Made by a program: the position numbers and the translations under genes | Notes under the pieces: model-generated | Seen by the model: only the letters and a program-made list of their open reading frames with translations | Database searches by the model: none | What the model was told of the DNA's origin: nothing | Shown here: one piece after another, positions 1-5,562 of the stretch | Layout of the letters: every line of letters begins with the position of its first letter | Numbering within the stretch: the first letter of the stretch is position 1 | NCBI GenBank assembly: GCA_003224195.1 | Contig: QHYP01000276.1 | Span: 1,795 to 8,769 of the forward strand | Length of the DNA stretch: 6,975 nt | From: Acidobacteriota bacterium | GTDB taxonomy: Bacteria > Acidobacteriota > Terriglobia > Acidiferrales > UBA7541 | Direction of reading: 5' to 3'

Positions 1-31
1 AGATGGCGCACGAAAGTCCTCGAATTCCCTT

Positions 32-60
32 CTTTGTTTTCAAGCGGTTACGCACTCTTT
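32..60 (+). repeat. 29-bp direct repeat, copy 1
   Basis: The unit reads CTTTG-TTTTCA-AGCGG-TTACGCACTCTTT. It shares the CTTTGTTTTCAAGC head and the GCACTCTTT tail with the copy at 235-263, and TTTTCA-N5-TTACGCACTCTTT with the copy at 183-211. Spacing between parts is the same in all three, so it is a real repeat and not just local pyrimidine richness. A weaker related string, CTTTG-N10-TTACG, occurs at 83-102. Function unknown. Confidence 0.65.
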
Positions 61-182
61 CATTTTCCGTATCCTCTAAGTCCTTTGCTTGCGAATCTTA
101 CGAAAACAGCCGGGTGTATACCAACAATTCCCAATCTGGAACTCGTCACTCGCCACTTATCTCTCGCTGCTTTACTCAAGTT

Positions 183-211
183 CTCTATTTTCACATTCTT
201 ACGCACTCTTT
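183..211 (+). repeat. 29-bp direct repeat, copy 2
   Basis: The unit reads CTCTA-TTTTCA-CATTC-TTACGCACTCTTT. The last 13 bases match copy 1 exactly and TTTTCA sits at the same distance upstream. It begins 151 bp after copy 1 and 52 bp before copy 3. It is the copy with the most divergent head. Confidence 0.6.
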
Positions 212-234
212 TGTACGCCTCGAAATGCCAACGC

Positions 235-263
235 CTTTGTTTTCAAGCATTCCCGCACTCTTT
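235..263 (+). repeat. 29-bp direct repeat, copy 3
   Basis: The unit reads CTTTG-TTTTCA-AGCAT-TCCCGCACTCTTT. Its head matches copy 1 over 14 bases and its tail over 9. It is followed at once by TTTGTGCAAA, a small inverted repeat (261-270), and then by the G-tract at 275-286. Confidence 0.65.
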
Positions 264-295
264 GTGCAAAACATGGGGGGTGGGGGTACTTTTCT

Positions 296-318
296 CCGCA
301 TCCGGAGGGGGATGCGGA
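296..318. repeat. Perfect hairpin beside G-tracts
   Basis: The arms CCGCATCC (296-303) and GGATGCGG (310-317) are exact reverse complements around a 6-base GGAGGG loop. One more T-A pair (295/318) makes 9 bp. No U-run follows on either strand, so it is not a standard intrinsic terminator. Just to its left are a run of six G and a run of five G (275-286), and its loop contributes a further G-run (307-311). It could be an RNA hairpin, part of a dispersed palindromic repeat, or a remnant of a small mobile element. Confidence 0.45.
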
Positions 319-446
319 CCCCGAGAAGCGCAGCGCCGAGCGTCGTTTGCGAGTCCCGACTTGTCAGGACGAGGGGTCTCTCAAATTTTGTGCCCCAGAT
401 TTCTTGTGCCCGCTTTCGCGCTCCGTCGCCTCTGCGCGTTTCAGCG

Positions 447-484
447 GCTGGCCTTTTTCCCGCCCCGGCGCGTTCGGGGCCAGC
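447..484 (-). terminator. Terminator-like structure after the lipoprotein gene
   Basis: The segment begins five bases beyond the lipoprotein stop codon on the minus strand. The outer arms GCTGGCC (447-453) and GGCCAGC (478-484) pair perfectly. An overlapping inner stem, GCCCCG (462-467) with CGGGGC (475-480), could form instead. On the minus strand the region contains AAAAA inside the loop rather than a U-tract after the stem, so classical intrinsic termination is not well supported. It may still stabilise or end the operon mRNA. Confidence 0.35.
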
Positions 485-488
485 GCCG

Positions 489-1037
489 TCACAACGAGCG
501 AACAAGGTCTTCGGAGAGGACCTGCGCCTTTTCCGCCAGCGTGCGCGCGCGCGCCCAATCGCCGCTGCCGACCGCTCCTTTCGCTTGCTCGATGAAGCTG
601 CGAATCTTGGCTACAAGGTCCGACTGCGCCGGTGTGAGCTTGCGCCCTTTCGTGCTTCCCAGATTCCGCTCGGCAACTGCCAAGCTGTCCTGCGTTTGCT
701 GCTTGGCCTCGGACATATCTTCCGGCGAGAGCTGCGGCACAAGCACAGGCTGCGAGCCGCGGCTGGTTTCTCGGGGCCGCGGCGGCACGCTGTGGGCGAT
801 CAGCCGCAGCGGCGTCTCCGGAATCGATGGACGCAAATCCGGCGGAGGCTCTCCGTCGAGTGTTGGCACAACTTGGGTTGGGAGACGCGGGTGGACGAGC
901 ACGGCCGTTGCCCAGGGGAACGCGCGCGCCCTGCGCTCGGCGCAACCTGTCAGGGCGAGCAGGGAAACGCCAATCGTCAGGCCCAAGCAGCAATGCGACA
1001 ACGAAAGTTTTCTTCCGTGAGCCGGGTTCCGCAACAT
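489..1037 (-). CDS. Small lipoprotein with helical C-terminus, third gene of the operon
   Basis: This is a 182-residue protein that I do not recognise as a named family. The N-terminus has basic residues (His7, Arg9, Lys10), a hydrophobic stretch at about 13-30 and a lipobox L-T-G-C with Cys32 as the predicted lipidated residue, so it should be exported and anchored to a membrane. Residues 50-105 are proline-rich and probably extended. Residues 104-182 are rich in Ala, Glu, Lys and Gln and should form helices resembling a small TPR-like hairpin ('GDWARARTLAEKAQ' near 159-172). The start codon lies two bases after the kinase stop codon and lacks a clear Shine-Dalgarno sequence, so translation is probably coupled to the kinase gene. 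The context suggests an accessory envelope component of the neighbouring two-component system, for example a ligand- or sensor-associated lipoprotein. That role is inferred from position only. Confidence 0.8.
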   Translation of the reverse strand: MLRNPAHGRKLSLSHCCLGLTIGVSLLALTGCAERRARAFPWATAVLVHPRLPTQVVPTLDGEPPPDLRPSIPETPLRLIAHSVPPRPRETSRGSQPVLVPQLSPEDMSEAKQQTQDSLAVAERNLGSTKGRKLTPAQSDLVAKIRSFIEQAKGAVGSGDWARARTLAEKAQVLSEDLVRSL

Positions 1038-1039
1038 TT

Positions 1040-2902
1040 TTAGGAAGCGAGCGGCAATTCAATGCGAAATGTCGTGCCCCGTCCTTCCTCCGACGTAAAG
1101 TCTATCGAACCGTTATGAAGCTGCACAATGCGGAAAGTGCTTGCCAGTCCGATCCCGCTCCCACCGGGGCGCGTGGTGAAGAACAACTGAAAGACCTTTT
1201 GCCGGTTCTCCGGCGGGATGCCGGGCCCCGTATCGCCGACGGCGATTTCCGCCATCTCGCCGCGGCGGCTCAGAACAAGCCGCAATTGCCCTCCGCCAGG
1301 CATGGCTTCGATCGCATTCAGAATCAAATTGAGCACAGCCTGCTTCAGCAGCGCGCGGTCCACATAGGCTTCAGGCACGTCGATCGGCAAGAGCTGCGCG
1401 ACCTGAATTTGGGCTTGCTGCAATTGCGGCTTGGCCACGTCGAGGACTTCTTTCAGCAGGTGTGCCAGGTGGGTGGCCTCCAGCCGAACATCCATCGGCC
1501 GCGTGAAATCGAGGAAGCGCTTCACCACTCCATCGAGCCGGTCGATCTCCTTGTCGAGAACGCGTACCGCCTGCCGCGCGCCATCTTGTTCATCGGACAG
1601 CGACTCCTTCAGGTTTTCAAGCCACAGCCGCATCGAATTGAGAGGGTTCTTCACTTCATGGGCCACGCCGGCGGTAATCCGGCCGACGGCGGCGAGCCGC
1701 TCGCTGACTTGCAACTGCGTGCTGATGCTCTCCAGGGAATCGAGATCGCGCAGGGTAACGAGCGCGCCCATGCGCTCTCCGCCTTCGTGGATGACTTGAA
1801 CGCTCACGCCCACGCGTTTTTGTCCGTTCTGTGTTTCCACTTCCGTTTCCGCCGCCACCTCGCTCAGCTCGTCTCCTTCGATGCGCAGGGCATTCCACAG
1901 GGGATGTCCCGCGGGAAAAATTTCGCTCGCGCGGCGGCCAAGAAGGTGGTTCGCGGGCGCTCCCAGGAATTTCTCCGCCGCGGGGCTGATCATGACGGCG
2001 CGGGCATCTCGCGTGAAGAGGAGCAAGCCGTCTTCGAGACCGGCCATGACCTGATCCAGGTTTTCCCGCAGCGTCGAAAAGATTTCATGCACGCCGCGCA
2101 ATTGCTGGCCGACCTTGCTGATCTTCTGGCTGACTTGGCCGAGCTCGTCCGTGCTCCCGGTCAGATTTTTCGGGAACAGAGTGGGCGCGTCGAATTGGCC
2201 GGCGGAAATCCTGTCGAGTTGCGCGGAGATGGCGGTGAGAGGAGCGAGCGTGATGCGGCTGAGGACGGCGGCCAGCACCGCGGAAATAATCAACGCCGCA
2301 AGAATAATGATTCCAGAAGTGCGCAAAATGGGCAGGATTTCTGCCCGGAGAAGGGAAGTGGAAAGGCTGGCGCGGACTTCGCCAAACGGATCGCTATTCA
2401 ACGTGAACGGGAGATCATGTTCGTACAGTCGAGAGGGACCGTACAGCACGCGCAACTGGTGCGCGAAACTGCTGCTCACAAGTTTTTCTAGGGGCTCGCG
2501 GCGCGCCACGAACTGGCCGGGAAGCGACGCGTCGCTCGAAGCCAAAGCCATGCCGTCGCGGTCGACGACGGTCACTTCATAGATGGAGAGCGAGGCGTTG
2601 GAGCCGACGGAGAGCGCAAATAGCGAACTCAAACCCGGGTCGGCTTCCAGCGCGTGGCGAACGTAGTCGTGAATGTCGTCGGGGTTGTTCGTCTCCGGAC
2701 GTTCCCCGCGCGCCGCTGCGTCCGTCAGCGCATGTTGGGCCTCGAAAAAAGTCTCCTTCGCGATATCGCTGGTGCGCTTGCTCGCCTGGCGGATCACCTG
2801 CTCGGTGAGCTGGGCGACGATTCCGCCGGACACCACGGCCATGACGAGAAGTACGAGCCCCGTCATGACCAGCGTGAGTTTGGTTCGCAGCCGGAGCTGC
2901 AT
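1040..2902 (-). CDS. Membrane sensor histidine kinase (NtrB/ZraS-like, periplasmic-HAMP-PAS-HisKA-HATPase)
   Basis: This is a 620-residue sensor kinase that would autophosphorylate on histidine and pass phosphate to the activator encoded just upstream. A first membrane segment (about 9-31) is followed by a ~150-residue periplasmic domain and a second membrane segment (about 193-215). A HAMP linker follows ('LAPLTAISAQLDRISAGQFD', 219-238), then a PAS-like domain (about 280-395). The HisKA helix carries the phosphoacceptor His415 in A-H-E-V-K-N-P-L. The ATPase domain shows an N-box with Asn525 and Asn529, a G1 box D557-T-G-P-G, an F-box-like 'FQLFFTT' (571-577) and a G2 box G-S-G-I-G-L (581-586). 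All catalytic motifs look intact. The gene starts 9 bases after the activator stop. GGAG lies about 12 bases before the ATG, inside the end of the activator gene. The periplasmic domain matches no sensor family I can name, so the signal is unknown. Confidence 0.95.
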   Translation of the reverse strand: MQLRLRTKLTLVMTGLVLLVMAVVSGGIVAQLTEQVIRQASKRTSDIAKETFFEAQHALTDAAARGERPETNNPDDIHDYVRHALEADPGLSSLFALSVGSNASLSIYEVTVVDRDGMALASSDASLPGQFVARREPLEKLVSSSFAHQLRVLYGPSRLYEHDLPFTLNSDPFGEVRASLSTSLLRAEILPILRTSGIIILAALIISAVLAAVLSRITLAPLTAISAQLDRISAGQFDAPTLFPKNLTGSTDELGQVSQKISKVGQQLRGVHEIFSTLRENLDQVMAGLEDGLLLFTRDARAVMISPAAEKFLGAPANHLLGRRASEIFPAGHPLWNALRIEGDELSEVAAETEVETQNGQKRVGVSVQVIHEGGERMGALVTLRDLDSLESISTQLQVSERLAAVGRITAGVAHEVKNPLNSMRLWLENLKESLSDEQDGARQAVRVLDKEIDRLDGVVKRFLDFTRPMDVRLEATHLAHLLKEVLDVAKPQLQQAQIQVAQLLPIDVPEAYVDRALLKQAVLNLILNAIEAMPGGGQLRLVLSRRGEMAEIAVGDTGPGIPPENRQKVFQLFFTTRPGGSGIGLASTFRIVQLHNGSIDFTSEEGRGTTFRIELPLAS

Positions 2903-2911
2903 GGGCCTTGG

Positions 2912-4336
2912 TTACTCCGGTTCGGCGCGATCGCCGCCGTATTCCTTCAATTTATTGTGCAGCGTTTTCAGGCTGATCGCGAGGAGCTCGGCAGCGCGCG
3001 TCTTGTTGTTTCCCGTTGCCTGGAGCGTCTGCAGGATCAGTTCGCGCTCGACCGCGTCCACTGTCGTTCCGACGGGGAAACGAATATTGGACAGATCGCC
3101 GGAGGACTTGGCGGGCGTCCTGCCGAATTCGCCCGGCAGGTGCGTGCGGCTGATCAGGTCGCGGTCGCACATGATGGCGGAGCGCTCAAGTACGTTGCGC
3201 AGCTCACGGACATTCCCCGGCCAGGTATGGCTCATGAAGATATCCAGAACCTCGGCGCCGATCCCGCGCACGTGTCTGCCGTGCTTCGAGTTGATGTCGC
3301 GAAGAATGTATTCGACCAACAACGGGATATCTTCCTTGTGCTCGCGGAGCGGCGGCAAGTGAATGTGAAACACGTTGAGACGGAAATACAAATCCTGCCT
3401 CAGGTGGGTGCTGGCCACGGCCTGCTCGGGGTCCTTGTTGGTCGCGGCAAGAACGCGGACGTCCACCGGCGTCTCGGTTTTGCTGCCCAGCCGACGCACG
3501 CTGCGGTCCTCGAGCACCCGCAGGAGCTTCGCCTGGGTTGGCGAGGGCATTTCACCGATTTCGTCAAGGAGTAGCGTGCCGCCATCGGCCAATTCAAAAC
3601 AGCCGATGCGCCGTTCAGCGGCTCCGGTAAACGCGCCGCGCTCGTGGCCAAAAATTTCGCTTTCCATCAGCGTTTCGGGAATAGCGGAGCAGTTGATGGC
3701 GATGAAGGGCCGCTCGGCGCGGGGGGACAGCTTATGAATTGTCCGCGCGACAATCTCCTTGCCCGAACCGGTTTCTCCGGTGATGAGCACGGAAGCGGAA
3801 CTCGGCGCCGCCATCTCCACAATGCGCATCACTTCCTGCATCGGTTTGGACCCGCCCACGAGTTCGCCGAGGTGTCCGGCATCGCGAAGCTGCCGCTGGA
3901 GCGAGGCGAGGTTCCGCGCGTCGCGAGCCTTGCCCAGCGCGCGGTCCAGCAGAGCCCGCAGCACCGGTCCCTTCAGCGGCTTTTCGATGTACCAGAACGC
4001 TCCGGCCTCGATGGCCGCGACCACGCGTTCCTCGTTTCCTTTTCCGGTGATGACGATCGCCGGAACGCCCTGGAGGTCCGCCCCCAGCTGCTTGATCAGA
4101 TCGAGCCCGTTCATGCCCGGCAGCTCGACGTCGGCGATGAGGGCATCCGGCTGATAAGCGCTGAATTTCGCGAGGGCATCCTCCGCCGAGCCGACGCCGA
4201 GGACATCACATCCCCACCTTTGAAGCAACGCTTCGTAGCCCTTTCGGGCGTTTTCCTCGTCCTCAACGATCAGAACGCGGTCGCGATGCTCTGCGCTCGG
4301 CACGGCGCGCGCCGCGCTCTTGGTCTCTTCTCCCAT
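2912..4336 (-). CDS. NtrC-family sigma-54-dependent response regulator
   Basis: This is a 474-residue transcription activator with the normal NtrC/AtoC/ZraR three-domain layout and length. The receiver domain (about 20-135) has the acidic pocket Glu25/Asp26, phosphoacceptor Asp69 in 'IADVELPGMNG', Thr97 and Lys119. The AAA+ domain (about 158-395) has Walker A 'GETGSGKE' (187-194), the sigma-54-contacting loop GAFTGA (234-239), Walker B 'LLLDE' (255-259), the arginine-containing 'RQDLYFRL' (313-320) and 'WPGNVREL' (372-379). A Fis-type helix-turn-helix lies at 443-467 ('NNKTRAAELLAISLKTLH'). No key residue is missing, so it should remodel sigma-54 RNA polymerase. The ATG is preceded by GAGGTAGG on the minus strand, a good ribosome binding site. 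It is the first gene of a tight operon with the kinase and lipoprotein. The tandem dyads upstream of the glycine-zipper gene are its best visible candidate target. Confidence 0.97.
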   Translation of the reverse strand: MGEETKSAARAVPSAEHRDRVLIVEDEENARKGYEALLQRWGCDVLGVGSAEDALAKFSAYQPDALIADVELPGMNGLDLIKQLGADLQGVPAIVITGKGNEERVVAAIEAGAFWYIEKPLKGPVLRALLDRALGKARDARNLASLQRQLRDAGHLGELVGGSKPMQEVMRIVEMAAPSSASVLITGETGSGKEIVARTIHKLSPRAERPFIAINCSAIPETLMESEIFGHERGAFTGAAERRIGCFELADGGTLLLDEIGEMPSPTQAKLLRVLEDRSVRRLGSKTETPVDVRVLAATNKDPEQAVASTHLRQDLYFRLNVFHIHLPPLREHKEDIPLLVEYILRDINSKHGRHVRGIGAEVLDIFMSHTWPGNVRELRNVLERSAIMCDRDLISRTHLPGEFGRTPAKSSGDLSNIRFPVGTTVDAVERELILQTLQATGNNKTRAAELLAISLKTLHNKLKEYGGDRAEPE

Positions 4337-4370
4337 CCACCTACCTCTTCCATTTCATTCTATCTATTGA

Positions 4371-4399
4371 AATGTAGCAAGCGCCTTGGGGAAAGCCAA
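4371..4399 (-). promoter_or_regulatory. Possible sigma-70-type promoter for the regulator operon
   Basis: Read on the minus strand, TTGGCT (4399-4394) and TACATT (4376-4371) are separated by exactly 17 bases, each matching the consensus at 4 of 6 positions. Initiation would fall near 4364, leaving a leader of about 28 bases that contains the strong ribosome binding site. The -35 lies within a small dyad, CTTGG-N6-CCAAG (4385-4400). I found no convincing -24/-12 element here, so the regulator itself may be made from a housekeeping promoter. Confidence 0.35.
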
Positions 4400-4533
4400 G
4401 CGGCGGGAAAGATTGAAGTTCGCTCTACGCAGCATGCCGTGTGGACTAAGAATCTTGGAAAAAAGATGTTCCGGCACCGCGACTTGGTTTCAGCGCCGAA
4501 CGATTTGGTCCTCCTGGGTTTCTCTGGCAAACG

Positions 4534-4563
4534 AGTCTTGGGGATCGCCCCTGGCTCAAGACT
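4534..4563. terminator. Hairpin between the glycine-zipper gene and the regulator operon
   Basis: The arms AGTCTTG (4534-4540) and CAAGACT (4557-4563) are exact reverse complements, and GGGG/CCCC (4540-4543, 4548-4551) can pair inside. It lies about 45-70 bases beyond the stop of the glycine-zipper gene on the minus strand. No long U-run follows (the next bases are CGTTTGCC), so termination is plausible but not proven. A shorter CCTG-N5-CAGG hairpin (4586-4598) lies even closer to the stop codon. The rest of the 270-bp gap shows nothing I can name. Confidence 0.35.
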
Positions 4564-4606
4564 GTTCGGCGAAAACGGCCCCGCCCCCTGCGGGACAGGA
4601 ACGTCG

Positions 4607-5305
4607 CTATTCCTTCAAAAGATAGAGTGGGCGCGCGAGCTCGAGTTCGAGTTTCGAGCCCTTGGGCAGATTCAGCTCATGGCCGAAGCCCGAAGAAATC
4701 AGGAAGCCCGCTGCGGCGCCCGCGGCAGCACCGGTGGCCGCGCCTTTGCCGCCTCGGGCCACGCCACCGCTGGCGGCGCCGATGGCGGCTCCGGCGGCAG
4801 CCGCCTGGAGTTCTTCGCGGCCCTTGCTCGTGCGCGCCTCGATTTCACCTTCTTTGCTGGGTCCGGATTTGACGCTGTGGTCGCCGGGCACGCCCACAAC
4901 CTCGGCGACAATCGGCAGCTCGCCGAAGGGCGTCTTGATGTCGTCAAAGGTGAGCCAGATGCGCGCGCGGCCCGTGGCTGCTGCCGGTTCCACGCGACTG
5001 ACGTGCCCGCGAATTTCGGCGCCTGGCCTGAGGGTCGTCCCGTTGGCGGCTTCGAGGGGTTCCAGTGTGGTGGCTTTGAATTTCTTGTTCTCTTCGGGTT
5101 TCCGGGTTGTGAGTTCGTCGTCCAGCTTGACCAGAAAGCGCGTGCCCGGGGCGACCGCATAAGTGGCCAGCGACGGCGCGTTGGGCGGCTCCGGTGTTTT
5201 CGCGGGGGTCTGGTCCTGCGCCAGCGCCGGCGACGCCGCGGCTAGCAGGATCGCGGCTACAAACGGTCTCGACAGTGACTTACAGTTTCGGTTCATTTTC
5301 GTCAT
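4607..5305 (-). CDS. Exported glycine-zipper protein of unknown function
   Basis: This is a 232-residue protein. The frame is open further upstream to 5470, but I chose the ATG at 5303-5305. It is preceded by a near-ideal GGAGGAG ribosome binding site and begins a typical signal peptide: basic start 'MTKMNRNCK', hydrophobic core about 14-24, and likely cleavage after Ala29 in P-A-L-A-Q. A Pro/Thr-rich linker follows (about 31-45), then a predicted beta-rich domain (about 50-140, 'VAPGTRFLVKLDDELTTR' at 51-68). Residues 168-201 form a Gly/Ala glycine zipper, a motif known in membrane-inserting or oligomerising envelope proteins. The tail 'LPKGSKLELELARPLYL' (213-229) resembles the end of similar acidobacterial exported proteins with a weak VirB10/TrbI-like flavour. 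I infer an envelope protein; its activity is unknown. It has its own long leader with a candidate sigma-54 promoter and is not closely linked to the glycosylase gene upstream. Confidence 0.8.
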   Translation of the reverse strand: MTKMNRNCKSLSRPFVAAILLAAASPALAQDQTPAKTPEPPNAPSLATYAVAPGTRFLVKLDDELTTRKPEENKKFKATTLEPLEAANGTTLRPGAEIRGHVSRVEPAAATGRARIWLTFDDIKTPFGELPIVAEVVGVPGDHSVKSGPSKEGEIEARTSKGREELQAAAAGAAIGAASGGVARGGKGAATGAAAGAAAGFLISSGFGHELNLPKGSKLELELARPLYLLKE

Positions 5306-5308
5306 ATT

Positions 5309-5315
5309 CTCCTCC
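5309..5315 (-). promoter_or_regulatory. Strong ribosome binding site that fixes the glycine-zipper start
   Basis: On the minus strand GGAGGAG lies three bases before the ATG at 5305, with the GGAGG core five bases from it. No similar site precedes the upstream in-frame ATG at 5470. A second ATG three codons downstream (5294-5296) would have a longer spacing of about 12-14 bases. Confidence 0.8.
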
Positions 5316-5443
5316 GGCCACTCGCAAGCGCGACAAAGGAGCACGCTTTTGGCCAGCCCGGTGATTGGAATTTCTTCTGTCTTTCGAGGCGGTTCTGGTG
5401 AAATTCCAGGAAGAAGGGCGCCATCGATCGCCCGGGTCGTCGG

Positions 5444-5460
5444 GCAAACCATGCACCAGG
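5444..5460 (-). promoter_or_regulatory. Candidate sigma-54 (-24/-12) promoter for the glycine-zipper gene
   Basis: Read on the minus strand, CTGGTGC-ATGGT-TTGC has the invariant GG (5457-5456) and GC (5445-5444) separated by exactly 10 bases. It also keeps the YTGG and TTGC blocks of the YTGGCAC-N5-TTGCW consensus. Mismatches are at the C and A of GGCAC and at the final W. Transcription would begin near 5432, giving a leader of about 127 bases. Support is strengthened by two upstream dyads at activator distance and by an NtrC-family gene next door. Without those, this pattern alone would be weak in GC-rich DNA. Confidence 0.5.
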
Positions 5461-5491
5461 TGGAAGGCAAAGCCGACGCCTTGAACGGGTA

Positions 5492-5509
5492 CCTGTACTC
5501 AAGGACAGG
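5492..5509. promoter_or_regulatory. 18-bp dyad, promoter-proximal copy (candidate activator site)
   Basis: The sequence CCTGTACTCAAGGACAGG has inverted ends CCTGT and ACAGG with 8 bases between. It matches the distal copy (5525-5542) at 14 of 18 positions in the same register. Its centre is about 68 bp upstream of the predicted start of transcription from the -24/-12 element. Confidence 0.55.
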
Positions 5510-5524
5510 AAGAACCGGGACAAC

Positions 5525-5542
5525 CCTGTACCGGAGTACAGG
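5525..5542. promoter_or_regulatory. 18-bp dyad, promoter-distal copy (candidate activator site)
   Basis: The sequence CCTGTACCGGAGTACAGG is a perfect dyad of two 7-bp arms around CGGA. It begins 33 bp from the start of the proximal copy, about three helical turns, with its centre about 101 bp from the predicted transcription start. This is the spacing and distance known for tandem NtrC-type enhancer sites. In RNA from the glycosylase side the same DNA would form a 7-bp hairpin with a UCCG tetraloop, of the stable C(UNCG)G class, about 20 bases after the glycosylase stop, so it might also act as a 3' end structure. Confidence 0.6.
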
Positions 5543-5562
5543 ACCCTCCCGATCCGCGAGCT

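Larger units (their letters stand above)
1..488. other. Gene-free stretch with repeats and hairpins
   Basis: I see no convincing gene here. The open frames in it have no good ribosome binding site, no recognisable domain, and low-complexity Arg/Pro/Ser-rich translations typical of chance frames. The first ~290 bases are visibly richer in A+T, and pyrimidine-rich on the plus strand, compared with the coding DNA to the right. The stretch holds three direct 29-bp repeats (32-60, 183-211, 235-263), a G-tract (275-286), a 9-bp hairpin (296-318) and a structured segment just past the lipoprotein stop (447-484). It lies downstream of the minus-strand operon. Whether a plus- or minus-strand gene lies beyond the left edge cannot be seen. 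Confidence 0.6.

Noticed and set aside
32..263. CRISPR array from the 29-bp repeats
   Set aside because: Only three imperfect copies, with gaps of 122 and 23 bases that are far from uniform, and no cas gene in view.
353..370. GTCCCGAC-TT-GTCAGGAC dyad as a terminator
   Set aside because: It has one mismatch on the DNA level, a loop too short to fold fully and no U-run on either strand. It may simply be chance in GC-rich DNA.
364..1062. Minus-strand open frame overlapping the lipoprotein
   Set aside because: It is in a different frame from the lipoprotein gene, lacks a signal peptide or domain, and its translation is low-complexity Ala/Arg/Pro-rich.
827..2491. Long plus-strand open frame of 554 codons
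   Set aside because: It lies opposite the sensor kinase gene, whose motifs are unmistakable. The plus-strand translation has no domain, is Arg/His/Gln-rich and has no ribosome binding site. GC-rich genes often leave long open antisense frames.
4337..4420. Sigma-54 promoter for the regulator operon
   Set aside because: TTGGC and CTTGCT blocks are present, but no GG is spaced 10 bases from the GC, so the -24/-12 geometry fails. A sigma-70-like element fits better.
4386..4625. Plus-strand 79-codon frame in the gap before the regulator
   Set aside because: No ribosome binding site or recognisable motif; it runs into the antisense of the glycine-zipper gene.
3644..5245. Plus-strand open frame of 533 codons
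   Set aside because: It runs antisense across the regulator, the intergenic gap and the glycine-zipper gene, all supported on the minus strand by motifs, a signal peptide and ribosome binding sites.
4607..5470. Longer version of the glycine-zipper protein starting at 5470
   Set aside because: The extra 55 residues would bury the signal peptide, contain the candidate promoter, and lack a ribosome binding site, whereas the ATG at 5305 has GGAGGAG immediately upstream.
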